Position numbers and translations under genes: made by a program
Origin: Deltaproteobacteria bacterium
GTDB lineage: Bacteria > Desulfobacterota > DSM-4660 > Desulfatiglandales > HGW-15
Direction: 5' to 3'
Assembly (NCBI GenBank): GCA_030671095.1
Contig: DAOVAK010000020.1
Span: 1 to 14,154, forward strand
Length of the DNA stretch: 14,154 bases
Shown here: in pieces, positions 6,231 to 12,912 of the stretch
Layout: the number at the start of each line of letters is the position of its first letter
How positions within the stretch are numbered: the stretch's first letter is position 1
Notes under the pieces: model-generated
Told to the model about the DNA's origin: nothing
Databases searched by the model: none
What the model saw: only the letters and a program-made list of their open reading frames with translations

Positions 6231-6767
6231 CTAATGATTTCCAGGGCCGTGCATTGGATCGTATCCCTCAGGGTATTTGATCAACAGTTGATGGCGAATG
6301 CCTTTGAAAACCAATTCTCCTCGAGCCTCGAATTTTTTCACGTCTCTCAACCAATCCGCTTTTGCGATAAAACGGGAGCAATGCCCAACCTTCTCTCCAC
6401 CCAGCTTCATTGGATTCGCTTTCAGAACCAAAATCCTCTTTCCTTGACCGGGAACGGTCACTGTCAGGGGGATCTCTTGTGCCTTGATCGGGACAGAACG
6501 ACCGGTGTCATGACCCCCACCCACCAACCAGGCCTTCAATGTATCCCCCTCAAGGCAGATCTCAATATGGCCGGTCTCACACCTGCCGATCACATTGAGC
6601 ACCCCTCCGTGATGAGCCTTGTGATGACCGTGATGGTGGCCCTCCTCACCGTGGCGATGACCCTCCCCACTGCGGTGTTTATCAACAATGGCTGAATAAA
6701 TCAACGGGCCACTAAAGATAACCGTGGTACTAAAGCTGACGAATAAGAAGAGCAGCTTCTTTCTCAC
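6231..6767 (-). CDS. His-rich exported (periplasmic) metal-binding protein
   Basis: A 178-residue protein starting at GTG 6767, with AAGGAG 7 nt upstream. Residues 1 to about 27 form a signal sequence or membrane anchor (RKKLLFLFV). It is followed by a histidine cluster: ten His between 31 and 53, including GHHHGHHKAHHGG. The remainder (54-178) is a compact domain: LNVIGRCETGHIEICLEGDTL (57-77), GGGHDTG (83-89), EKVGHCSRFIAKADWL (125-140) and KYPEGYDP (164-171). Cys63 and Cys130 could pair or bind metal. His-rich N-termini of this kind chelate zinc, copper or nickel. With the DUF3299-type, permease and ATPase genes around it, it plays the part of PA4063/ZrgA, a periplasmic zinc-binding protein in Zur-regulated clusters. 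Whether it is a true homologue or an analogue is unsettled. Confidence 0.8.
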   Translation of the reverse strand: MRKKLLFLFVSFSTTVIFSGPLIYSAIVDKHRSGEGHRHGEEGHHHGHHKAHHGGVLNVIGRCETGHIEICLEGDTLKAWLVGGGHDTGRSVPIKAQEIPLTVTVPGQGKRILVLKANPMKLGGEKVGHCSRFIAKADWLRDVKKFEARGELVFKGIRHQLLIKYPEGYDPMHGPGNH

Positions 6768-6830
6768 AGGAATTCTCCTTGTACCACGATTTTTAATACC
6801 CCTCCGTCTGCACAGGGTTCTTTATTGCGT

Positions 6831-6968
6831 CGTGGAAAACCACGTCCTCTTGGCGTGGTCAGAGTCCGTTGGCTTTGCCTGGAAGGGAATACCCCAAAAA
6901 AACTCTGAAACAACAGACACTATGAACCCCCTCTGGGGGTAGATCAAATGCACGTCCTTTGGGCGTGG
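6831..6968 (-). promoter_or_regulatory. Paired related hairpins between permease and His-rich genes
   Basis: The gap 6768-6982 has no gene but contains two similar hairpins, CCACGTCCTCTTGGCGTGG (6840-6858) and GCACGTCCTTTGGGCGTGG (6950-6968). Between them is a third, ACCCCC-TCT-GGGGGT (6926-6940). CCACG at 6840-6844 can also pair with CGTGG at 6831-6835 across AAAA, so the 6831-6858 block can form two mutually exclusive stems. A seven-T run on the minus strand lies at about 6904-6898. This could uncouple expression of the His-rich gene from the ABC genes by attenuation or RNA processing, or be a small repeat element. Confidence 0.45.
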
Positions 6969-6982
6969 ATTCTTTACTGGGA

Positions 6983-8233
6983 TCAAGAAATGGGTGAAAG
7001 GTTCTCCAGAACGCCCAGGCGGTAAGCCTGTATCCCCGGGACCAGCCCACCCAGGAGGCCCAACAGGGCTGCACCCGGAATCACCAACCAATCAATCATA
7101 GACAGGTAACCGGCCGTGAAACCCACCCCAGTTTCCACCTTGATAAAGTGGGCCCCCATTCCAATCAACCAATGCCCAAGGGTCAACCCCAATATCCCGC
7201 CCACAAGGCTGATGATCAGGGCCTCTGCAACAACCAAACCCATGACGGTTTTCCGGGTCGCCCCCAATGCACGAAACAGTGCCAGATCGCGCCTCATCTC
7301 CCTCAGGGCTGAGAGCAAAGAAAAGAACAGGAACAGGGCAGAGAGGACCGTCAGGATGATCGCAATGGCAATCAGCACCCGGTCCATCCAGCCGATGATG
7401 TTATGGAGTCTGGGCATCACTTCAGCGGGAACAACGAGCTGATTGCGGTCCGACTGATTGATGGCAAACTTTAAATCCTGAATACCAGGATGCAAAGCGC
7501 CTCCCCGGATTCGCTTGATCTTAATGTAAGCCCCGCTGATCTCACGGTATTGCTCCTGTTCCGCCATGATCGCGGTCTCCTGAGGATGGCCCTCGAGGCC
7601 ATAGAAGGTCTCCAAAGGAATATAGATCGCCCGATCATGGGGTGTGCCGGTCGGGGCAAGGATCCCCACAAAAGCAATCTTGTCCTTCTCATGCACGGGA
7701 TCGCCTTCCTGCACGCCACATACCGGGTTAAATGTCTGCCCTAATTTTATATTCAATTGCTTGGCGGCTTCCCATCCTGCTACCGCCTCATGGCTTTTAC
7801 TGAAAGGACGACCCTGCCCACCTTGCTCTTCGGAAAAGAAGAAGGTCTTCCCCGGCAAATACTCAAACTCAGTTAGAAATCTGCTGTCAATCGCATTGAC
7901 CCTGAAGCCGCCATAGGAATGACCGACCACAAAAGGAATCGCCTGGGCGACGATTCGCTCCTTCTCAACCTCTTTGAAATAAGTCCATTTGATTTTCCCT
8001 GGCATATCCTCGAGATGATAAATGGCATTCAGGACGATCTGAAGCGGTGATCCCTTTGGCCCCAAAATGGCATCCACCCCAAGCCCCACCTGGGTGAATG
8101 TATTATGAGACTGTTCCTTGAAAGAGTAAACCGCCACCAACAGGGCGATCCCCATGGCGATGCTGATGGCCGCCAGGCTGTTGGAAAAACGATGATGTTT
8201 AAGGCTTTTGAGAACAATCCTCCAGAAACTCAT
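6983..8233 (-). CDS. FtsX/MacB-type ABC transporter permease
   Basis: A 416-residue inner-membrane protein with type VII (MacB/LolCE) layout: one transmembrane helix near the N-terminus (about 18-38), a large periplasmic domain (about 40-280), then three helices (about 284-308, 332-358 and 382-402). The FtsX-domain signature is REMRRDLALFRALGATRKTV (311-330), the cytoplasmic coupling region after helix 2. The periplasmic part contains VDAILGPKGSPLQ and PTGTPHDRAIYIPLE, recalled from permeases partnered with DUF3299 proteins. Its ATG overlaps the ATPase stop by 4 bp (ATGA, 8230-8233), so the two are translationally coupled. Such transporters do not translocate through a channel but drive periplasmic events by ATP hydrolysis. 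The likely cargo is metal or a metal-binding protein, by context with the His-rich gene 215 bp downstream. Confidence 0.88.
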   Translation of the reverse strand: MSFWRIVLKSLKHHRFSNSLAAISIAMGIALLVAVYSFKEQSHNTFTQVGLGVDAILGPKGSPLQIVLNAIYHLEDMPGKIKWTYFKEVEKERIVAQAIPFVVGHSYGGFRVNAIDSRFLTEFEYLPGKTFFFSEEQGGQGRPFSKSHEAVAGWEAAKQLNIKLGQTFNPVCGVQEGDPVHEKDKIAFVGILAPTGTPHDRAIYIPLETFYGLEGHPQETAIMAEQEQYREISGAYIKIKRIRGGALHPGIQDLKFAINQSDRNQLVVPAEVMPRLHNIIGWMDRVLIAIAIILTVLSALFLFFSLLSALREMRRDLALFRALGATRKTVMGLVVAEALIISLVGGILGLTLGHWLIGMGAHFIKVETGVGFTAGYLSMIDWLVIPGAALLGLLGGLVPGIQAYRLGVLENLSPIS

Positions 8234-8916
8234 GCTTTGCCCCCCAGCGGGCCCTGATAAGCGCGGTTGAACTCCAGGAAAGTGACGGTCTTTTCAAACA
8301 GACCGATCACCTCCCGTTCGTGTGTGACCATCACAAGGGTACAACCGTGTCTGTCGCAGATATCCATCAGTAGTCTCAGGACATCCTCTTTATTGACAGG
8401 ATGCAATGAGGCCGTCGGTTCGTCAGCCAGAAGCAGCTTCGGCCGATTCGCAAGCGCTCTGGCCACAGCCACCCTCTGCTGCTCCCCAGAGGACATCTGG
8501 GAGGGATGGTATCTTAACCGATGGGAAAGTCCAACCTCGTCCAACAGGCGTCTGGCCTCTTCAGGGTCGCTCTTGCGCAGAGAAAACGTCATGCCCATAA
8601 GGACATTTTCCAAGGCTGTAAAGCCCTGTAGCAAGTTGAAATTCTGGTAAATATAACCGATATATTGAGCCCGGAATTGATCCCTTTTGGCCTCTGACAT
8701 CCCCTCCAGGGCGTGCCCGCATACAGTGAGCCTTCCCCTCGATACCGGTAAGAGCCCGGCCAGGGTATGAAGAAATGTGGACTTGCCTGAACCTGACGGA
8801 CCAAAGATCGCTACCTGCTCGCCTTCCTCCACACCCCAATGGGAGATATCCAGGACCTTCAGGGGTTCTTTACCCCTGTCAAATACGATTTCAAGAGAAT
8901 CGAGCTCAATGATCAT
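8230..8916 (-). CDS. ABC transporter ATP-binding protein (LolD/MacB type)
   Basis: A 228-residue cytoplasmic ATPase. Walker A is GPSGSGKST (39-47), the Q-loop is YQNFNLLQGFT (90-100, Gln91), the signature is MSSGEQQRVAVARA (141-154), Walker B is LLLADEP (161-167) and the switch His is 199 in VMVTHE. Length and these motifs fit the LolD/MacB group that serves FtsX-type permeases. The signature reads SSGEQ instead of SGGEQ, and the D-loop reads TASLHP where TGNLD-like is usual, so its Asp is His; both may be lineage features, as I recall similar forms in this transporter type. The start ATG 8916 has a GGGGGAAG purine tract 7 nt upstream. It is the first gene after the promoter at 9008-9036 and overlaps the permease by 4 bp. 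Confidence 0.9.
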   Translation of the reverse strand: MIIELDSLEIVFDRGKEPLKVLDISHWGVEEGEQVAIFGPSGSGKSTFLHTLAGLLPVSRGRLTVCGHALEGMSEAKRDQFRAQYIGYIYQNFNLLQGFTALENVLMGMTFSLRKSDPEEARRLLDEVGLSHRLRYHPSQMSSGEQQRVAVARALANRPKLLLADEPTASLHPVNKEDVLRLLMDICDRHGCTLVMVTHEREVIGLFEKTVTFLEFNRAYQGPLGGKA

Positions 8917-8944
8917 GCTTTATCTTCCCCCTACCTAACCTCCA

Positions 8945-8957
8945 TGGCCTTAGGCCA
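8945..8957. promoter_or_regulatory. Near-perfect palindrome in the ABC leader
   Basis: TGGCCT-T-AGGCCA lies between the predicted transcription start (about 9001) and the ATPase start codon (8916). It could be an operator or a short hairpin. It does not resemble the AT-rich Zur box I know from Gammaproteobacteria. Confidence 0.3.
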
Positions 8958-9007
8958 CAAGAAGCATGAAAATGTCCTTTTTGAATTAACTTTTTTGTGA
9001 CGATAAT

Positions 9008-9036
9008 AGTATAGGGCAGAGGCGTTTGTATGTCGA
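9008..9036 (-). promoter_or_regulatory. Sigma-70-type promoter of the ABC ATPase-permease operon
   Basis: On the minus strand TCGACA (9036-9031, 5/6 match) and TATACT (9013-9008, 5/6 match) are separated by exactly 17 bp. Transcription would begin near 9001, leaving an untranslated leader of about 85 nt. The preceding minus-strand gene ends in an intrinsic terminator at 9121-9156, so a promoter is needed here. Confidence 0.6.
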
Positions 9037-9120
9037 GGGAAAGAGCATCGCAAGAGGTGGCGATTGCATTTGGTACGGCTATGGCACTATGGCATTTAAT
9101 CCCGTTCATAGCATCAACAA

Positions 9121-9156
9121 AAGAGGGGTAAGCCGATGTTGGCTAACCCCTCTTTC
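9121..9156 (-). terminator. Intrinsic terminator after the cyclase-family gene
   Basis: AAAGAGGGGT (9121-9130) pairs with ACCCCTCTTT (9147-9156). After one A-A mismatch the stem continues AGCC/GGCT, with a six-base loop GATGTT. On the minus strand it is followed by TTTTTGTTG. It lies about 60 bp after the stop of the gene at 9216-10262. The plus-strand side (TTTCTTTA) is weaker, and no plus-strand gene precedes it. Confidence 0.9.
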
Positions 9157-9215
9157 TTTACAACTATAAGTTTTTCTTTCTTAAATTGCAGAAACGGTCC
9201 AAGGGAATGACCGAG

Positions 9216-10262
9216 TTACTTCAAGGCAATAGGGGACATCAAACCTCCTGTAGCATTCCAGAAGTTCAGAGGAGGCCAGACATATAAGAACTCATAAACG
9301 CCATCCTTCGCACAATCTTCGGAGAGTTTGTCCAGGTTCAGCAGTTCCTGCAGGGGGCAACCCAACATCGACAAGACCGCCACGTGAAGCGGGATCAGCG
9401 GCACCTTGTAAAGCTTGTTGCATTCTTCCTCTACCGGAATAATATGTTCCACAGCGATGTTGTCTGCACCGAGAAGGCCTATCTTTTTTTCCTGGATCCA
9501 TGCTATGGTCTCGCATCCTGGTCCGGGTTCGCCATCGGTCGTCGCACCCCATCTCAGGGTCCCCCCTGACTTGATTATCTTCTCCGACCAGTGCTTCATG
9601 AAGCCTGTGCGGATGAGAACGGCGTCACCCGGTTTGATCTCCACGCCCTCCCACTTGGCGCAATCATCCAGATCCTTCGGGGTGATTAAGTATTTATCGC
9701 CCAAATAATCCACCCCTTTGAACCTGGCCACATCCAGGAGCACTCCTCTTCCTGCGCAATGAGTCAGAAAAGCATTGGCGTTGGCCTTAACCGTCCCTTT
9801 ATCATGAAAAATAACGTCTTTGACGGGATACCCATTATAAACCTTATCGCCCCACCACAGGTGGACCAGGGGATCCACGTGCGTCATACTATGGGTCCCT
9901 ACCTTGATGACTTCATCGCTGTAAGCCAGCCCCGGTTTTTCTGCAGCAACAACATCTTTGCCGGACCAATTCATGAACCTCTCGATGCCTACTCGCATAC
10001 CCCATAGCGGGTATGAATTAGGTTTGCATTCCCAGGAGCATGGGATGATTTTCCCTTTCTTGACCAGCCTTGCGGCTGCAACAAGTGACTCGGGGGTATT
10101 GTAATTAAGGGTACCTACCTCATCGTCAGGTCCCCACTTTCCCCAATTATTGGGCCATTTCTTGTATTCACTTACAGGGATCGGATCAAATGCCCAAGCG
10201 GCTACAGATAAGCTCAGTATGAGAATAATTAATCCACCTGCAAACCCCAATTTCTTTCTCAT
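9216..10262 (-). CDS. Exported cyclase-family (kynurenine formamidase-like) metal hydrolase
   Basis: A 348-residue protein with a clear signal peptide (RKK, hydrophobic core 6-22, AWA at 22-24). The PF04199 metal motif HxxTHxDxxxH is present as HSMTHVDPLVH (124-134): His124, His128 and Asp130 should bind Zn or Mn and His134 act in catalysis. In the canonical motif the third position is Gly; here it is Met126. The C-terminal GGLMSPIAL (339-347) and VPLIPLHVAVLSMLG (287-301) match the fold. Family members hydrolyse amides or cyclic compounds (N-formylkynurenine, isatin) or act as cyclases; the substrate is not visible. Most characterised members are shorter (about 210-260 residues) and cytoplasmic, so export and length are distinctive. 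AGGAGG (about 10269-10274) precedes the ATG. It is a single-gene unit ending at the 9121-9156 terminator. Confidence 0.85.
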   Translation of the reverse strand: MRKKLGFAGGLIILILSLSVAAWAFDPIPVSEYKKWPNNWGKWGPDDEVGTLNYNTPESLVAAARLVKKGKIIPCSWECKPNSYPLWGMRVGIERFMNWSGKDVVAAEKPGLAYSDEVIKVGTHSMTHVDPLVHLWWGDKVYNGYPVKDVIFHDKGTVKANANAFLTHCAGRGVLLDVARFKGVDYLGDKYLITPKDLDDCAKWEGVEIKPGDAVLIRTGFMKHWSEKIIKSGGTLRWGATTDGEPGPGCETIAWIQEKKIGLLGADNIAVEHIIPVEEECNKLYKVPLIPLHVAVLSMLGCPLQELLNLDKLSEDCAKDGVYEFLYVWPPLNFWNATGGLMSPIALK

Positions 10263-10626
10263 TTTTTTCCTCCTTTTTTTTCAGGTTTAGATCAATCAGA
10301 TACCATTCACCTCGTCATCTCAATACCTACATCTTATAATACCTTTTTCCACCCCCTTTCTTTTATTATTAAATTGAGGCAAGAATTTCCCATGAGTTTT
10401 CCGATACAGGTATCTCAGAGATAAAAAAACGCTACTCAGCTTCTGGAGGGATTCTCGCCTCATTCCTGCCACGGCTTCGACAAGACATTTAAAAGGATTT
10501 TCATCTTATCATCGGTGATGACTTTTCCCGATTTTAAGGCCTGTTGATGAAAGTGACGAGGCAAACGATCTTCATGTGGTCTCAAAACCTAACAAATATT
10601 GCTGCAATGGAACGTATTCCGGCTTA

Positions 10627-10657
10627 ATCATATAGGAAGATTATAATTGAGTGTCAA
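10627..10657 (-). promoter_or_regulatory. Candidate promoter for the cyclase-family gene
   Basis: A perfect TTGACA on the minus strand (10657-10652) is followed by TATATG at 17 bp spacing (10634-10629) or by TATGAT at 19 bp (10632-10627). The resulting leader would be about 355 nt, which is long and lowers confidence. Confidence 0.35.
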
Positions 10658-10716
10658 GAAAAAAGTAAGCATGATAAGAAATTTTATTTGATTTCCAAAT
10701 TGATTTAGTTTATGAA

Positions 10717-10725
10717 TGCTATAAT
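10717..10725 (+). promoter_or_regulatory. Extended -10 promoter for the acyl-CoA ligase
   Basis: TGCTATAAT is a perfect extended -10 (TGn followed by TATAAT at 10720-10725). The only -35-like word is TTGATT (10700-10705), at a short 14 bp spacing, which extended -10 promoters tolerate poorly but need less. The implied leader is about 112 nt. Confidence 0.45.
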
Positions 10726-10843
10726 TCTTTTAATGCTAATAAAATCAAAAAGTTATTTTGAGAAATTTCTTATGAATCTTGGAGGGGCTATAGGCTAGAT
10801 AAAAGAATAGGTAAACCTCTTCGATCATCAAGAATGTAGGAAA

Positions 10844-12541
10844 ATGAACTCTCTCTATGGCATAAGACCATGGCTTAAGCTTTATCCAGATTGGATGCCA
10901 CACGATTTGAAACTGAGTTCCACCACCGCTCTCGATCTTTTTCGGACTTCGGCTCACCAGCAGCCTCAAACTCCCGCCGTCTATTACTTCGATCAAGAAA
11001 TATCATATAGGGAAATCGATCAGCACTCCGATAGTCTTGCTGCTGCCCTGTCAAAACTTGGAGTTGGCAAAGGAGATCGGGTCATTCTTATTCTTCAAAA
11101 TGTACCGCAGTTTCTCATAGCCCAATATGCGACCTGGAAGGTAGGAGCTATCGTTGTTCCTTTGAACCCTATGTTCAAAGAGAAGGAACTAACTTACTAT
11201 CTTAAGGACTCAGAAGCGAAAGCCCTCATCATTCTTGACGAGGTTCTTAGCTCCCTAGATCGATCCTTTTTGAAACAGACATCAATTGAGACCATTATCA
11301 TCACCTCTTCTCTTGACATGCTACCTTCTGGAATTGAGCCCCCTAGATTGTTAGAGGGAGTGAAAAAAATATCTTTTCCGGGCACTTTGGATCTGATGGA
11401 GCTGTTGCATCGTTACCGCGGTAAGGAAGCAAAAGACCCAGGGCTATCTCCTGACGATGTAGCTTATTTGACCTACACTTCTGGAACAACAGGGCCTCCA
11501 AAAGGAGCGATGAATACACACGGAAATCTTGTATTCAATGCCCGAGTATATAAAGCGAGTGTACGAATGGATGAAAGCGATGTCGTCCTTGGTGTTGCAC
11601 CTCTATTCCACGTAACAGGCGAGGTTGCTCACTTGGCTATTGCAGCATTAAATAGTATCCCTGTCATTCTCTACTACCGGTTCGATCCAGAGGAAACATT
11701 GCGGCTGGTAGAACGTTGGAGAGCAACGATGACAGTCGCCTCGATTACCGTATTCATAGCCCTGATGAATCATCCTGATATCAAAACCCGGGATATTTCC
11801 TCTTTCAAAAAAGCCTATAGCGGGGGGGCACCTGTTTCATCGGCTGTCGTAGATCAATTTGAAATGCTCACAGGGCTCTATATATACAATGTTTATGGTA
11901 TGACAGAGACAACATCTCCTTCCCATATTACCCCTCTAGGAATGCGCTCCCCCGTGGACCCCACTAGTGGCGCCCTTTCTGTTGGCGTTCCTATCCCAAA
12001 TAGCATTGTGAAAATTGTGGATTTAGAGAAGGGGACCAAAGAGCTTGCTCCCGGAGAGATCGGGGAAATCGTAGACAAGGGACCCATGGTGGTTCCAGGA
12101 TATTGGCGAAAACCAGAGGAAACAACCCATGCCATCCGGGATGGCTGGCTCTATACCGGCGATGTTGGCAAGATGGATAATGATGGTTGGTTTTATGTGG
12201 TCGATCGAAAAAAGGATATGATTAACGTTTCTGGATACAAGATCTGGCCGCGAGACGTAGAGGATGTACTTTATAAACATCCGTCAGTTAGAGAAGTATC
12301 AGTTGTGGGAGTGCCAGACCCTTATAGAGGAGAAACTGTTAAGGCATTTATAGCTTTAAAAGAGGGAAAAGAGGGCTTAGTTTCGGCGGATGAACTCATT
12401 ACCTTCTGTAAAGAAAGAATGGCCGCTTTCAAATATCCACGTCAGATCGAATTTGTTGACGAAATTCCAAAGACATTAACCGGGAAATTCCTTCGCCGGG
12501 TGTTAAAGGATAAAGATCAGGATAATACTAACTCAAAGTAA
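10844..12541 (+). CDS. AMP-forming acyl-CoA synthetase (ligase)
   Basis: A 565-residue ANL-superfamily enzyme that activates a carboxylate with ATP to an acyl-adenylate and transfers it to CoA, in the cytoplasm. The P-loop is YTSGTTGPPKGAM (211-223), the adenine motif is YGMTET (351-356), GWLYTGDVG is at 434-442, the hinge is DRKKDMINVSGYKIWP (454-469) and the catalytic Lys is 548 in PKTLTGKFLRR. The N-terminal RPWLKLYPDWMP is typical of bacterial long- or medium-chain fatty-acyl and aryl CoA ligases. The ribosome site is poor (AGGA close to the ATG), but the N-terminus fits the family. Because the window also carries benzoyl-CoA pathway genes and a solute-binding protein gene follows, an aromatic, alicyclic or fatty acid is possible; sequence alone does not decide. 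It is monocistronic or loosely linked to the gene 371 bp downstream. Confidence 0.9.
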   Translation: MNSLYGIRPWLKLYPDWMPHDLKLSSTTALDLFRTSAHQQPQTPAVYYFDQEISYREIDQHSDSLAAALSKLGVGKGDRVILILQNVPQFLIAQYATWKVGAIVVPLNPMFKEKELTYYLKDSEAKALIILDEVLSSLDRSFLKQTSIETIIITSSLDMLPSGIEPPRLLEGVKKISFPGTLDLMELLHRYRGKEAKDPGLSPDDVAYLTYTSGTTGPPKGAMNTHGNLVFNARVYKASVRMDESDVVLGVAPLFHVTGEVAHLAIAALNSIPVILYYRFDPEETLRLVERWRATMTVASITVFIALMNHPDIKTRDISSFKKAYSGGAPVSSAVVDQFEMLTGLYIYNVYGMTETTSPSHITPLGMRSPVDPTSGALSVGVPIPNSIVKIVDLEKGTKELAPGEIGEIVDKGPMVVPGYWRKPEETTHAIRDGWLYTGDVGKMDNDGWFYVVDRKKDMINVSGYKIWPRDVEDVLYKHPSVREVSVVGVPDPYRGETVKAFIALKEGKEGLVSADELITFCKERMAAFKYPRQIEFVDEIPKTLTGKFLRRVLKDKDQDNTNSK

Positions 12542-12912
12542 AGATGTTGCATCATGGATTCCTGTTTTTAAAGTCCAGTAAGATGTTTTTAGGGAGATTG
12601 AGTAAAATTCAATATACTTTAATGGTAAAGAATGTTAGCTTTGCTAATGCTTGTTATTTAATGAGCTTACAAATAGATAAGGGTTGCCATTTTTAATAAA
12701 GTAACCCTGCTTATGGTGAACATTAAACCAAAATAGAAAAGCAGAACAATCTTTACTCCAACAAGGCATACCACGGGCGAGAAATGGTATGCCCATAATT
12801 CCCTAAAAAAAGGAGGTGAAATAACGATTAGTAGGGATGATTAAATGAGAAACAAGGCAGGGGTATTTTCATTTTATGGTTAATAATTCAGGTTAAAGAA
12901 GGAGGGATAATT
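12542..12912. other. Intergenic region before the substrate-binding protein gene
   Basis: No gene of normal size is present. It contains a 9 bp perfect inverted repeat (12765-12793), an unused near-perfect Shine-Dalgarno sequence (about 12810-12820) and a 12-codon open frame (12845-12883). There is no convincing intrinsic terminator for the ligase gene: GGGTT...AACCC at about 12679-12705 has only five pairs and no T tract. Confidence 0.6.
12765..12793 (+). promoter_or_regulatory. Hairpin upstream of the substrate-binding protein gene
   Basis: GGCATACCA (12765-12773) and TGGTATGCC (12785-12793) are perfect inverted copies around an 11-base loop. No T run follows, so it is not an intrinsic terminator. 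An operator or an mRNA-stabilising structure in front of the binding-protein gene are the options, the latter being common for abundant binding proteins. Confidence 0.45.

Larger units (their letters stand above)
10263..10843. other. Divergent intergenic region of 581 bp
   Basis: No gene is seen on either strand. It must hold the promoters of both the leftward cyclase gene and the rightward ligase gene; candidates are listed separately. The section 10540-10780 is markedly AT-rich. A small inverted repeat TCATC-GGT-GATGA lies at about 10508-10522 and is too weak to interpret. Confidence 0.6.

Noticed and set aside
6822..7091. 89-codon minus-strand frame spanning the permease end and the following gap
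   Set aside because: Its first half is the permease gene in another frame and its second half runs through the hairpin spacer. It has no ribosome site or family resemblance.
10642..10647. Perfect TATAAT on the plus strand as the ligase promoter
   Set aside because: There is no -35-like sequence at 16-18 bp (it reads CCGGCT) and no extended TGn. The extended -10 at 10717-10725 is better placed.
12679..12705. GGGTT...AACCC as the ligase terminator
   Set aside because: It has only five base pairs and a 16-base loop, with no T run following.
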